NCBI GenBank assembly: GCA_013002265.1 | Contig: JABDKK010000044.1 | Location: 1 to 11,930 of the forward strand | Direction of reading: 5' to 3' | Source: Candidatus Nitrosopumilus sp. | GTDB lineage: Archaea > Thermoproteota > Nitrososphaeria > Nitrososphaerales > Nitrosopumilaceae | DNA: 11,930 nucleotides | The notes under the pieces: generated by a model | Told to the model about the DNA's origin: nothing | Databases searched by the model: none | The model's input: only the letters and a program-made list of their open reading frames with translations | Shown: positions 5,469-11,844 of the stretch, piece by piece | How the letters are laid out: every line of letters starts with the position of its first letter | How positions within the stretch are numbered: position 1 is the first letter of the stretch | Program-made: the position numbers and the translations under genes

Positions 5469-7626
5469 GAAGAACCAAATCCCTTAACGAATTTAACCAA
5501 GTTTTTTGTGCTTTATCAACTCTTAGATCTATGATCGACTTTGTTCCATGTGTAAATTCAATTTTGCCTCCTCCAAATTTGCCAATATTTGCAAAAACTG
5601 TTTTGTGTTTTTGTAGGATTTTCTCTAGTTCTTTGATGTTTTTCTTTTCTACCACTAGAAGATACCTCGAGTGGCTTTCAGAAAATAAAATTCTGTCAAC
5701 CTCTAATTTTTCACCGGGAATTTTTCCAAGTAATGTCTTACACCCAACATTATTTATCAGGCATAACTCAGATACTGCAACAGCTAATCCTCCTTTTGAG
5801 CAATCATGGGCAGATTTTACTAGTTGATTATCAATAGTTTCCAAGACTGCATTCATATTATTTTTTGATTCATCAAAATCCACAATTGGACATTTCCCTC
5901 CAACAAATTTGTGGATGTATTCAAAGAATTCTGAACCCCCCATCTCATCTTTAGTATTGCCAACCATTACAAGTGAGTCACCATCTGAAATTTTTTTAGA
6001 AATTAAGGGATTTTTCTCAATTAATCCCAATACCCCAATTACAGGAGTAGGTTTTATGGGTCCCTTTGGGGTTTCGTTGTAAAGACTGACTTTTCCACCA
6101 ACACATGGAATCTTAAAGAATTTTGCAAAATCAGTTAGTCCCTTTAGAGATTCCAAAAAGGTCCAAAATATTTCGGGATCTTTTGGGTTTCCAAATTGAA
6201 GGTGATCAAGCATACCGATTGGTTTTGCTCCAGTACAAACAACATTTCGACACGCCTCCTCAAAGCAGCCAATTGCACCTTCCCTTGGATTGATAAAGCA
6301 GTGTTTTGGATTTCCATCAATTTTTGCAGATAAGAATTTTCCATTATCTAATCTCAGTACGGATGCATCTCTTCCAGGTTTTACAACAGTTCTAATTCCA
6401 ACCTCATGATCATATTGAGAATAAATCCAAATCTTACTTGCAATATTAGGGGAGGCCAAAAATTTTATCATTAATTTTGAATAGTCAGAAATAGATTTGA
6501 GTTTCTTTTCTTTTTCAATTGAATCAAGATAGATGGGTTTTTTTGAGGGTAAATCAAGCAAGGTAGCATTTGCAACAACATCTGTTGGAAGATTAGCAAA
6601 TGTTCTGTTTCCTTTTTTTATATGCATTTTATTATCAGATGTGACACGTCCAATTACAGAGCAGCCAATATGAAATTTCTTACAGATATCTTGTAGTCTT
6701 TTGAGTTTGTCCTTTCCAGTAATAATCAACATTCTCTCTTGAGATTCAGATACCATAATTTCATCTGGATGCATATCAGACTCTCTTGTGTGAACTTTTG
6801 CCACATCCATCTCAATTCCAATCTCCAAAGCATCGGCAGTCTCAGAAATGGCACAAGATAAACCACCGCCCCCAAGGTCTTTCATTGCATGAATGAGTTT
6901 CTGATTTCTTGCCTCTAAAATTGCCTCTATGATTAATTTTTCAATAAATGGATCTGGAATTTGAACAGCGGAGCGGTCTTCAGATTCCAATGAATCAGAT
7001 GCAAACTGAGAGCCACCAATTCCATCTCTTCCAGTGGAGCCACCCATCAAAACTACCAAATCACCTTTTTTAGAGTGATTTTTAATCAAATTCTCTTTTT
7101 TGCCAAATCCAATTGCAGCAACATCAACTAGAGCATAATTTTCATAACATCCATCAAATTCTACTTCTCCCCCAATAGTCGGAATGCCCAAACAGTTTCC
7201 ATAATCAGCTATTCCAGTAACTGCATTTTTGAAGAGCCATCTTGCTTGCTGATCTTTTTCAATATTTCCAAAACGTAGTCCATCAAAAATAGCAATAGGT
7301 CTGGTTCCAGCAGATAAAATATCGCGTATCACACCACCAACACCGGTTGCAGCACCACCATATGGCTCAACTGCTGAGGGATGGTTATGACTTTCAATAT
7401 GCGCAGTTACAACATATCCTCCACCAACATCTAAAACACCAGAATCATATCCTTTTTCAGTAATTACAAGAGGACCTTCCATAGGCAACATTTTGAGATG
7501 TTTCTTTGATGATTTGTATGAGCAATGCTCTGACCATTCAGCAGCTACAATTTGCAGTTCAGTAGAAGTAGGGTTTCGTCCAATCTTTGATTTTAGTTCT
7601 TCAAGTTCTTGAGATTCTAAACTCAA
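5461..7626 (-). CDS. purL: Phosphoribosylformylglycinamidine (FGAM) synthase subunit PurL (short form)
   Basis: The 721-aa synthetase subunit converts FGAR to FGAM with ATP, using ammonia supplied by PurQ. Its length is that of the short archaeal/Gram-positive form, which needs separate PurS and PurQ; all three are encoded here. Visible motifs are EWSEHCSYKSS (30-40), ESHNHPSAVEPYGGAATGVGG (78-98), GGSTGRDGIGGSQFAS (195-210) and DLGGGGLSCAISE (250-262). The second half repeats the AIRS-type fold, with CSKGGLAVAVSEL near residues 610-620. The start is TTG at 7624-7626, overlapping the purQ stop as TTGA, a typical coupling junction. No frameshift or missing motif was seen. Confidence 0.98.
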   Translation of the reverse strand: MSLESQELEELKSKIGRNPTSTELQIVAAEWSEHCSYKSSKKHLKMLPMEGPLVITEKGYDSGVLDVGGGYVVTAHIESHNHPSAVEPYGGAATGVGGVIRDILSAGTRPIAIFDGLRFGNIEKDQQARWLFKNAVTGIADYGNCLGIPTIGGEVEFDGCYENYALVDVAAIGFGKKENLIKNHSKKGDLVVLMGGSTGRDGIGGSQFASDSLESEDRSAVQIPDPFIEKLIIEAILEARNQKLIHAMKDLGGGGLSCAISETADALEIGIEMDVAKVHTRESDMHPDEIMVSESQERMLIITGKDKLKRLQDICKKFHIGCSVIGRVTSDNKMHIKKGNRTFANLPTDVVANATLLDLPSKKPIYLDSIEKEKKLKSISDYSKLMIKFLASPNIASKIWIYSQYDHEVGIRTVVKPGRDASVLRLDNGKFLSAKIDGNPKHCFINPREGAIGCFEEACRNVVCTGAKPIGMLDHLQFGNPKDPEIFWTFLESLKGLTDFAKFFKIPCVGGKVSLYNETPKGPIKPTPVIGVLGLIEKNPLISKKISDGDSLVMVGNTKDEMGGSEFFEYIHKFVGGKCPIVDFDESKNNMNAVLETIDNQLVKSAHDCSKGGLAVAVSELCLINNVGCKTLLGKIPGEKLEVDRILFSESHSRYLLVVEKKNIKELEKILQKHKTVFANIGKFGGGKIEFTHGTKSIIDLRVDKAQKTWLNSLRDLVLHG

Positions 7627-8303
7627 TTTTTCACACCCATTTTTACCATTAGTGATTCAAAAATTCTAGATGATGGTTTGTTATCAATTGGATTAATTTC
7701 TGATTCGGTTGCACGCTCTGGATGTGGCATCATTCCTACAACATTCCCATCTTCGTTACAAACACCTGCAATTTTATTTGTAGAGCCATTTACAACTTCA
7801 CTGTATCTAAATACAATCTGATTTTTCTTTTTGATTTCTTTCAAAGTCTCATTATCAACATAGTATCTTCCTTCGCCATTTGCTATCGGAATAGGAATTT
7901 TCTCATGTATCTTAAACTGGTTTGTGAAGGGAGTCTTGTTATTTTCAACAATCAAATTTGTCCACTCACACATAAAATTAAGAGATTTATTTTTTAGCAA
8001 CACCCCAGGCAATAATCCTGCTTCAACTAGAATTTGAAATCCATTACAAACTCCCAAGATAGGGATTCCTTTTTGAGCCATCTTTTGAACGTCTTTGATT
8101 ACAGGACTATGAGCAGCAATTACACCAGCTCTAAGTCTATCACCATAAGAAAATCCCCCTGGAAGAATTACTGCATCAATGTTTTTTGGGAGACCTTTTT
8201 CATGCCAAAAATACTGTGTATCAAGATGAAAGACATCAGTTAGAACATGATACATATCACGATCGCAGTTACTACCCGGAAAAACTACAACTCCAACCTT
8301 CAC
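7623..8303 (-). CDS. purQ: FGAM synthase subunit PurQ (glutamine amidotransferase)
   Basis: This class I (triad) glutaminase of 226 aa releases ammonia from glutamine for PurL. It begins MKVGVVVFPGSNCDRDM and has LPGGFSYGDRLRAG (47-60). The nucleophile is Cys86 in GVCNGFQIL, and His194 and Glu196 sit in MMPHPERA, so the catalytic triad is complete. The start is GTG at 8301-8303; no ATG is close, and the conserved first strand sets the start. A TATA-like TTAAATAT is centred about 24 nt upstream, so the transcript likely begins at the GTG. It is the first gene of the purQ-purL-purF operon, with a 4-nt overlap to purL. Confidence 0.98.
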   Translation of the reverse strand: MKVGVVVFPGSNCDRDMYHVLTDVFHLDTQYFWHEKGLPKNIDAVILPGGFSYGDRLRAGVIAAHSPVIKDVQKMAQKGIPILGVCNGFQILVEAGLLPGVLLKNKSLNFMCEWTNLIVENNKTPFTNQFKIHEKIPIPIANGEGRYYVDNETLKEIKKKNQIVFRYSEVVNGSTNKIAGVCNEDGNVVGMMPHPERATESEINPIDNKPSSRIFESLMVKMGVKN

Positions 8304-8323
8304 AACTGCAATTGCATTCAGCG

Positions 8324-8331
8324 ATATTTAA
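8324..8331 (-). promoter_or_regulatory. TATA-like box of the purQLF operon
   Basis: The minus strand reads TTAAATAT, centred 24.5 nt before the GTG of purQ. This matches the spacing expected for an archaeal promoter driving a leaderless mRNA. It would drive all three genes. Confidence 0.55.
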
Positions 8332-8414
8332 TTTGAATAGGGCAAAAAACAAAAATCTAGGAACAAGAAGCGATCTTGTAAAATTAGCAAGACTAAACAG
8401 ACATTGTTTTATTT

Positions 8415-8809
8415 AGGTAAATTTCAAACAAAAACACGCAAGCATCAATTTTTGTATTAATCCCATTAGTTCTATTTATTGGAATGTATCAGTAATTTTA
8501 TTTGTAGACAGCACAGATTCTCCTAGAAGACAAATTGAAAATGAAGTTTCTGCAAAAGACGTAATCTGCAAAGGCGGGTTTACACTAATGATTAGAATGT
8601 CAGGAAATGCTGCTTGTGTAACTGCTTCTACTACAGAGAAATTACAGGGAAAAGGTTGAGCACCATTAAAAAAGAATTCAATCCCGAACCTGAAAAAATG
8701 AGATAGAAACAAGTGAAGAACTAGATGTGTCTATAGTCCAACAGACGACACTAAAGGAACAAATCACAGTGTTGAATTGGAAGAATCTGTAGGATTAAAA
8801 AGAAATTAG
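8415..8809 (+). pseudogene. Decayed secreted-protein gene between purQ and purS
   Basis: Read on the plus strand, one frame (8445-8492) gives a signal-peptide core, SIFVLIPLVLFIGMYQ, ending in a stop. The next frame (8504-8656) continues with VDSTDSPRRQIENEVSAKDV, ICKGGFTLMIRMSGNAACVT and ASTTEKLQGKG, ending at a TGA where a Trp codon would fit. Further in the same frame, 8765-8809 reads HSVELEESVGLKRN and stops. A signal peptide, a CK.G..LMIR..G.A.CV..ST.EKL block and an acidic ELEESVG tail resemble a class of thaumarchaeal extracytoplasmic proteins as I remember them. No good start codon remains, and there is at least one frameshift plus several stops. The interpretation as a pseudogene is strong; the family assignment is from recognition only. 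Confidence 0.7.
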
Positions 8810-8830
8810 AGTTTTAGATTATTTTAAAAA

Positions 8831-9091
8831 TTAAATTTCATGACAACTAAAAGTGACTTTGCTTACCATTGGATTATAAATCCTAAGATCATCGCATATT
8901 TCCTGAATTTTTGATTGAGCAGTTTTTTTATCTTTTTCTTTTATAGTAAATTTAAGCATCTTTGCGGCTTTAATTTTTGAAACTGTTTTGTGAATACCTT
9001 TTAGAACAAGATCATTGAGGATGGTTTCACCTTCAGGATCACTAATGCCCGGTTTGTTTTCAATTACCACATCAACTTCAAAAGAGGTCAT
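8831..9091 (-). CDS. purS: FGAM synthase subunit PurS
   Basis: The 86-aa protein has the PurS signature: a first strand FEVDVVIENKPGISDPEGET, a helix ILNDLVLKGIHKTVSKIKAA and a strand MLKFTIKEK, then helix KTAQSKIQEICDDL and the short conserved RIYNPMVSKVTF. PurS is the small structural subunit that holds PurL and PurQ together so that ammonia can pass between them. It starts with ATG at 9089-9091. It lies on the same strand as purQ but about 530 bp upstream of it, with a decayed plus-strand gene in between, so it must have its own promoter. A 14-bp perfect palindrome sits a few bases upstream of the ATG. The family call is firm; only the distance from purQ is unusual. Confidence 0.94.
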   Translation of the reverse strand: MTSFEVDVVIENKPGISDPEGETILNDLVLKGIHKTVSKIKAAKMLKFTIKEKDKKTAQSKIQEICDDLRIYNPMVSKVTFSCHEI

Positions 9092-9094
9092 TTG

Positions 9095-9108
9095 TAATTT
9101 GCAAATTA
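9095..9108 (-). promoter_or_regulatory. Palindrome upstream of purS, candidate operator
   Basis: TAATTTGCAAATTA is a perfect 14-bp palindrome ending four bases before the purS ATG. On the minus strand a TATA-like TAGATTAACT lies at about 9117-9124, near -27, so the palindrome would fall between box and start. A bound dimer there would block initiation. AT-rich palindromes of this length can arise by chance in such DNA. Confidence 0.35.
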
Positions 9109-9178
9109 AAAATGTAGTTAATCTATCTTCCGAATAGTTTTGTGCTTTTATACTAATTTTACAAGATAATACAGGTAT

Positions 9179-9226
9179 CTGATTCTGTGGATATGTATTG
9201 TGTTGATATCACCTAGACAGAATCAG
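9179..9226. terminator. Two-tier hairpin abutting a stop codon
   Basis: CTGATTCTGT (9179-9188) and ACAGAATCAG (9217-9226) are exact reverse complements. Inside them GATAT (9190-9194) pairs with ATATC (9206-9210) around an 11-nt loop. The right arm ends directly at the TAA (9227-9229) of the minus-strand gene, so the hairpin is the first thing transcribed past that gene. A terminator or mRNA-stabilising structure is likely. Confidence 0.6.
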
Positions 9227-9508
9227 TTACTTTGATTTGAAATTTTTGATATATTCAGTATGCATTCGATATAGTCCTGATTGATACTGAGGATTTTTGG
9301 TGATTAGTGATTTATCTTTCAAATCTTCTTTTGATTGATACATTTGCCTCTCAAATATTCCTCTCTCATCAAGGGTGATGCATATATCCTGCCATGCATG
9401 AACTTCTTTTGGATTTTTATTTGCAGTGGCATAGTATATGTACAGTAATCTAAGCTTGTTGTATTCATCTAAAGACATATCACGTCCCAAAATGTAATTT
9501 CTTTTCAA
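9227..9508 (-). CDS. Hypothetical protein, 93 aa; probably the 3' part of a frameshifted gene
   Basis: The frame from TTG (9506-9508) encodes KRNYILGRDMSLDEYNKLRL, LYIYYATANKNPKEVHAWQD and a Lys-rich C-terminus ending YIKNFKSK. No family is recognised; it is soluble with Tyr- and charge-rich helices. The TTG start overlaps the stop of a 35-aa frame upstream (TTGA). However, this frame stays protein-like upstream of the TTG (CNWLVYFQE), and the upstream frame turns less convincing just there. One extra A in the run at 9539-9542 would join both into a protein of about 129 aa. So it is either a frameshifted gene, a sequencing error, or a coupled pair. A strong hairpin follows the stop. Confidence 0.6.
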   Translation of the reverse strand: MKRNYILGRDMSLDEYNKLRLLYIYYATANKNPKEVHAWQDICITLDERGIFERQMYQSKEDLKDKSLITKNPQYQSGLYRMHTEYIKNFKSK

Positions 9509-9612
9509 TTCTTGAAAGTATACAAGCCAGTTACAGTCAAAACATAATCAAAAAGTTTTGGATAATCATCAACTTTAATTGGAAACAATGGGTTTTTTTG
9601 ATCATTTTTCAT
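9505..9612 (-). CDS. 35-aa frame; probably the 5' part of the frameshifted gene
   Basis: ATG at 9610-9612 opens a frame reading MKNDQKNPLFPIKVDDYPKL then FDYVLTVTGLYTFKN and TGA at 9505-9507. The first 24 residues look like a genuine soluble protein start; after FDYV the other frame reads more naturally. An A/T-rich box lies around 9635-9650 on the minus strand. Taken alone the peptide is unremarkable; taken with the next frame it completes a plausible protein of about 129 aa. Confidence 0.45.
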   Translation of the reverse strand: MKNDQKNPLFPIKVDDYPKLFDYVLTVTGLYTFKN

Positions 9613-9655
9613 GTATTAGAAATAACAACATTACATGAAAATTTTTATTTTATTA

Positions 9656-9811
9656 CTAAGACTTAAATTTTTTTAAGCCTTCAACTACAACTAAATTTAG
9701 AACATGTGAGAAACTAACTGATTTTTGAGAGGATTTGATCATCTTTGCTTGAATCCCTCTAAGTTTTTCAGTGTTTGAAGGAGTCAAAACTACTGTAATT
9801 CTATTATTAAT
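9656..9811 (-). CDS. Ribbon-helix-helix-like small DNA-binding protein with apparent AUU start (or start-lost)
   Basis: The frame ending in TAG (9656-9658) encodes NNRITVVLTPSNTEKLRGIQ, AKMIKSSQKSVSFSHVLNLV and VVEGLKKFKS. This fits a ribbon-helix-helix plan: a strand (RITVVLTPSN), helix A (TEKLRGIQAKMIKSS) and helix B (SFSHVLNLVVVEGLKKF), which is how MetJ/Arc-type regulators bind DNA as dimers. No ATG or GTG is in frame. TTG at 9785-9787 would cut off the DNA-contacting strand. A TATA-like TTTTTATAC centred 24.5 nt upstream points to the ATT at 9809-9811, giving 51 aa. So it may use AUU on a leaderless mRNA or have lost its ATG by one mutation. It is divergent from the 155-aa gene. Confidence 0.5.
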   Translation of the reverse strand: MNNRITVVLTPSNTEKLRGIQAKMIKSSQKSVSFSHVLNLVVVEGLKKFKS

Positions 9812-9832
9812 AGTTAAACTAGTTCGATTTAG

Positions 9833-9878
9833 TATAAAAAGAGAAAATATTCATTTCGTTGATATTGGAATTTATAGC
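9833..9878. promoter_or_regulatory. Divergent promoter pair
   Basis: TATAAA at 9833-9838 (minus-strand direction, for the small RHH-like gene) and TTTATAGC at 9871-9878 (plus-strand direction, for the 155-aa gene) are each centred 24.5 nt from the inferred first codon of their gene. Both transcripts would be essentially leaderless. The boxes are about 38 bp apart, close enough for joint control. Confidence 0.5.
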
Positions 9879-9898
9879 TGAATATTTCAGAGTAGTGT

Positions 9899-10366
9899 AT
9901 GGCAAAAGGGAGAATGAGGTATTGGAAGATCACATCTGAAGAGTTATCAGGATATGATTATGATGAAAAAAATTTACTTAATTGGGAAATCAAATGTATT
10001 AGAGAGCCCGAGGATTCAGCTCAATTCATAGGGGTTTTTATGTATAAACATGGAACAGCCTATGACTATGAATCAGTAAAAGGAATTTGTTATTTTCATA
10101 ACAACATAGACAGAAAGGAAGTTCCCTCAATCACTGGTTTCCTTCAGGGCAAATTTGGTGGCAAGGAGATGGAAAAGGGAGAAAGAATATTCCTAAAAGA
10201 TTCCAAAGAAATCTACTCTGCAAAAGATATTTCATCTTTAGCAAAGGAGATGGAAAATAAATTCAACACCAAAGCCATAATATCTTTGGAGTTTGAGGGA
10301 ATCACTGCAGAACAACTCAAAGAGGCAGGACTCCCAGAAGCAAAACTACTACCAATTCCCACTTGA
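9899..10366 (+). CDS. Hypothetical soluble protein, 155 aa
   Basis: I do not recognise a family. The protein starts MAKGRMRYWKITSEELSGYD and has no membrane segment, signal peptide or twin-arginine motif. Strands (ICYFHNNI, RIFLKDSKEIYS, AIISLEFEGI) and a helix (DISSLAKEMENKF) suggest a compact alpha/beta domain; a Gly/Lys-rich turn (GKFGGKEMEKGE) sits in the middle. The ATG at 9899-9901 is supported by a TATA-like TTTATAGC 24.5 nt upstream and no upstream alternative. It lies 30 nt before tatC, which seems to have its own box, so a functional link to export is not established. Confidence 0.85.
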   Translation: MAKGRMRYWKITSEELSGYDYDEKNLLNWEIKCIREPEDSAQFIGVFMYKHGTAYDYESVKGICYFHNNIDRKEVPSITGFLQGKFGGKEMEKGERIFLKDSKEIYSAKDISSLAKEMENKFNTKAIISLEFEGITAEQLKEAGLPEAKLLPIPT

Positions 10367-10396
10367 TTGATATAGTTTAAAACGTAAAGATATCCA

Positions 10397-11188
10397 ATGT
10401 CAGAATTGGAAGAATTCAGCCAGCATTTTGAAGAATTACGAAAAAGATTAGTTAGAATTGTTCTGGTAGTTGGAGGTATTTCAGCATTTTTACTAGTATT
10501 TCATGCTGAGCCATTTCAAATCAATCAATTTACTTTGTATTATCCCACTTTGGAACCAACTCACAATATAGCAGCACAGATTACGAATCACATGAGAATT
10601 AACTTAGTTCCAGAAGATGTGCAATTAATTCAAACTGCTCCAGGACAAGCTTTCTTTGCACAAATGTATGTTGCAGCATTGGTTGGAATTGTATTAAGTA
10701 TGCCAGTCATCATCAAAGAGTTGATAGGGTTTATCAAGCCAGCATTGAAAGAAAACGAAATCAATGTTAGTAGAACTATATCGATTCCAGCATTAGGATT
10801 GTTTGTAGCTGGATGTGTATTCTCATACTCTCTTGTCATTCCGTATATGTTGGAATTTTTGTATAGATATGGGGAAGGTGCAGGCTTAGTTACTTTTCTT
10901 AATGTAATGGAATTTGTAACATTTGTGTTACAGTTCTTATTAGCATTTGGTTTTTCGTTTCAACTTCCTCTTGTAATGTATGCAATCTCAGCATCAGGAA
11001 TGGTAGATTCAGATTTTTGGAGAAAAAATATCAGGTATGCAATAATCACCATAATAATCTTCGGAGCAATAATTACTCCAGACGGGACAGGAGTCACAAT
11101 GATGTTTGTTGCAGGACCAATGATAGCATTGTATGCAGCAGGCATGTTGATTATTGAGCGTAAAGAGCGAAAAAAGTCGAACACTTAA
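10397..11188 (+). CDS. tatC: Sec-independent (twin-arginine) protein translocase subunit TatC
   Basis: TatC is the polytopic membrane receptor for twin-arginine signal peptides and exports folded proteins. The 263-aa protein starts with the conserved cytoplasmic segment FSQHFEELRKRLVRI (7-21). It has six predicted membrane helices, for example about 19-35, 91-110, 128-151, 172-193, 212-227 and 235-253. The loop motif FIKPALKENE (112-121) contains Glu121, equivalent to the signal-peptide-binding Glu of E. coli TatC; FSFQLP (187-192) and TPDG (227-230) are conserved too. The first external loop (about 36-85) is long and contains LIQTAPGQAFF. ATG at 10397 follows a TATA-like GATATAG centred about 25 nt upstream. 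tatA follows after 24 nt. Confidence 0.96.
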   Translation: MSELEEFSQHFEELRKRLVRIVLVVGGISAFLLVFHAEPFQINQFTLYYPTLEPTHNIAAQITNHMRINLVPEDVQLIQTAPGQAFFAQMYVAALVGIVLSMPVIIKELIGFIKPALKENEINVSRTISIPALGLFVAGCVFSYSLVIPYMLEFLYRYGEGAGLVTFLNVMEFVTFVLQFLLAFGFSFQLPLVMYAISASGMVDSDFWRKNIRYAIITIIIFGAIITPDGTGVTMMFVAGPMIALYAAGMLIIERKERKKSNT

Positions 11189-11190
11189 AT
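11183..11190 (+). promoter_or_regulatory. TATA-like box of tatA, overlapping the tatC stop codon
   Basis: ACTTAAAT is centred 26.5 nt before the tatA ATG and contains the tatC stop TAA (11186-11188). No ribosome-binding site is seen before tatA, which fits a separate leaderless transcript. Separate expression makes sense because TatA is needed in excess over TatC. Confidence 0.45.
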
Positions 11191-11212
11191 CTGAAATTAG
11201 AGAAGTGGACGT

Positions 11213-11419
11213 ATGTTAGGAAGTACTGAAATCATCATTTTAGTAGTTGTAATAGGAGTGCTAATTTTTGGGGCTAAAAAAATCCCAGAACTTGCAAAAA
11301 CATTTGGTAAAGCCAAAGGAGAATTTGAGAAGGGAAAAATTGAAGCAGACAAAGATCTTAGAGAATTCAAAGAAGAAATAGACAACACATCTAAAGATAA
11401 AAACACAAAATCAGATTAA
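11213..11419 (+). CDS. tatA: Twin-arginine translocase subunit TatA (TatA/E family)
   Basis: The 68-aa protein has the TatA layout: a short external N-terminus MLGSTE, one membrane helix (IIILVVVIGVLIFG, about 7-20), the hinge FGAKKIPELAKTFGKA (19-34) with the family FG..K.PEL motif, an amphipathic helix rich in Lys/Glu, and a polar tail ending KNTKSD. TatA multimerises around TatC to open the passage for folded substrates. It lies 24 nt after tatC on the same strand. The stop TAA (11417-11419) overlaps the stop of the convergent SRPBCC gene. Only one TatA-type gene is in this window; another could exist elsewhere. Confidence 0.95.
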   Translation: MLGSTEIIILVVVIGVLIFGAKKIPELAKTFGKAKGEFEKGKIEADKDLREFKEEIDNTSKDKNTKSD

Positions 11420-11844
11420 TTTTCAGCAATTTTTACAAAGGCATCGATAATTCGATCATAATAGTGACTAAATGAATTGTTGCCAAACAAGTTTTTGATT
11501 TTTAATTTTCCTTTAAATTTCAAATCCACATCGATTAGAATTTTTGTAGCATTTTCAAGTTCAATGAATTTTTGTCGGAATGTACTACCTTTTACATCTC
11601 CCCCAATTACAAAAACCTCATGTAGAATTGGTTTTTTAGAAACATGTTTTGCCATTATCAACAATTCTATATTTCCAAGAAGAAAATGTTCTTCAACAAC
11701 TGAGATATTACCACGAACTGAGCGGACTCTAACTGATGGATAGTATTGCGGAACTAAATTTTGATAATTTTCAAAATTTGCAAAAATTTCAAAAACGTTA
11801 TCTATTTTTGCATTAACGGTTTTTTCTAGAGAAAATTTTGGCAA
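11416..11844 (-). CDS. SRPBCC (START/Bet v 1-like) superfamily protein, Coq10-like type
   Basis: The 142-aa protein starts MPKFSLEKTVNAKIDNVFEI and continues FANFENYQNLVPQYYPSVRV, the usual opening strand and helix of the polyketide-cyclase/Coq10-like branch. Strands SVVEEHFLLGNIELLIMAKH and KILIDVDLKFKGKLKI and a final helix (SHYYDRIIDAFVKIAEN) complete the fold. Members form a hydrophobic pocket for lipids, quinones or other small hydrophobic ligands; which one applies here cannot be told. There is no signal peptide or membrane helix. The start is TTG at 11842-11844; upstream the minus strand has ACTTATAC (about 11873-11880), a TATA-like box near -32. It is convergent with tatA, sharing the bases TTAA of both stop codons. 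Confidence 0.8.
   Translation of the reverse strand: MPKFSLEKTVNAKIDNVFEIFANFENYQNLVPQYYPSVRVRSVRGNISVVEEHFLLGNIELLIMAKHVSKKPILHEVFVIGGDVKGSTFRQKFIELENATKILIDVDLKFKGKLKIKNLFGNNSFSHYYDRIIDAFVKIAEN

Noticed and set aside
5531..5827. 98-codon plus-strand frame inside purL
   Set aside because: Fully antisense to well-conserved PurL sequence; no independent signal.
8186..8416. 76-codon plus-strand frame over the 5' end of purQ
   Set aside because: Most of it is antisense to conserved purQ codons, including the first strand, so it is a shadow.
8476..8712. 78-codon minus-strand frame between purQ and purS
   Set aside because: It is antisense to the decayed secreted-protein frames, has a composition unlike a real protein, and lacks a promoter-like box or neighbour link.
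9662..9677. Hairpin CTTAAATTTTTTTAAG
   Set aside because: It lies within the final Lys/Phe codons of the RHH-like gene and arises from A/T codon use; no better than chance.
10630..10839. Minus-strand frame inside tatC
   Set aside because: Antisense to TatC membrane helices and motifs; a shadow of hydrophobic codons.
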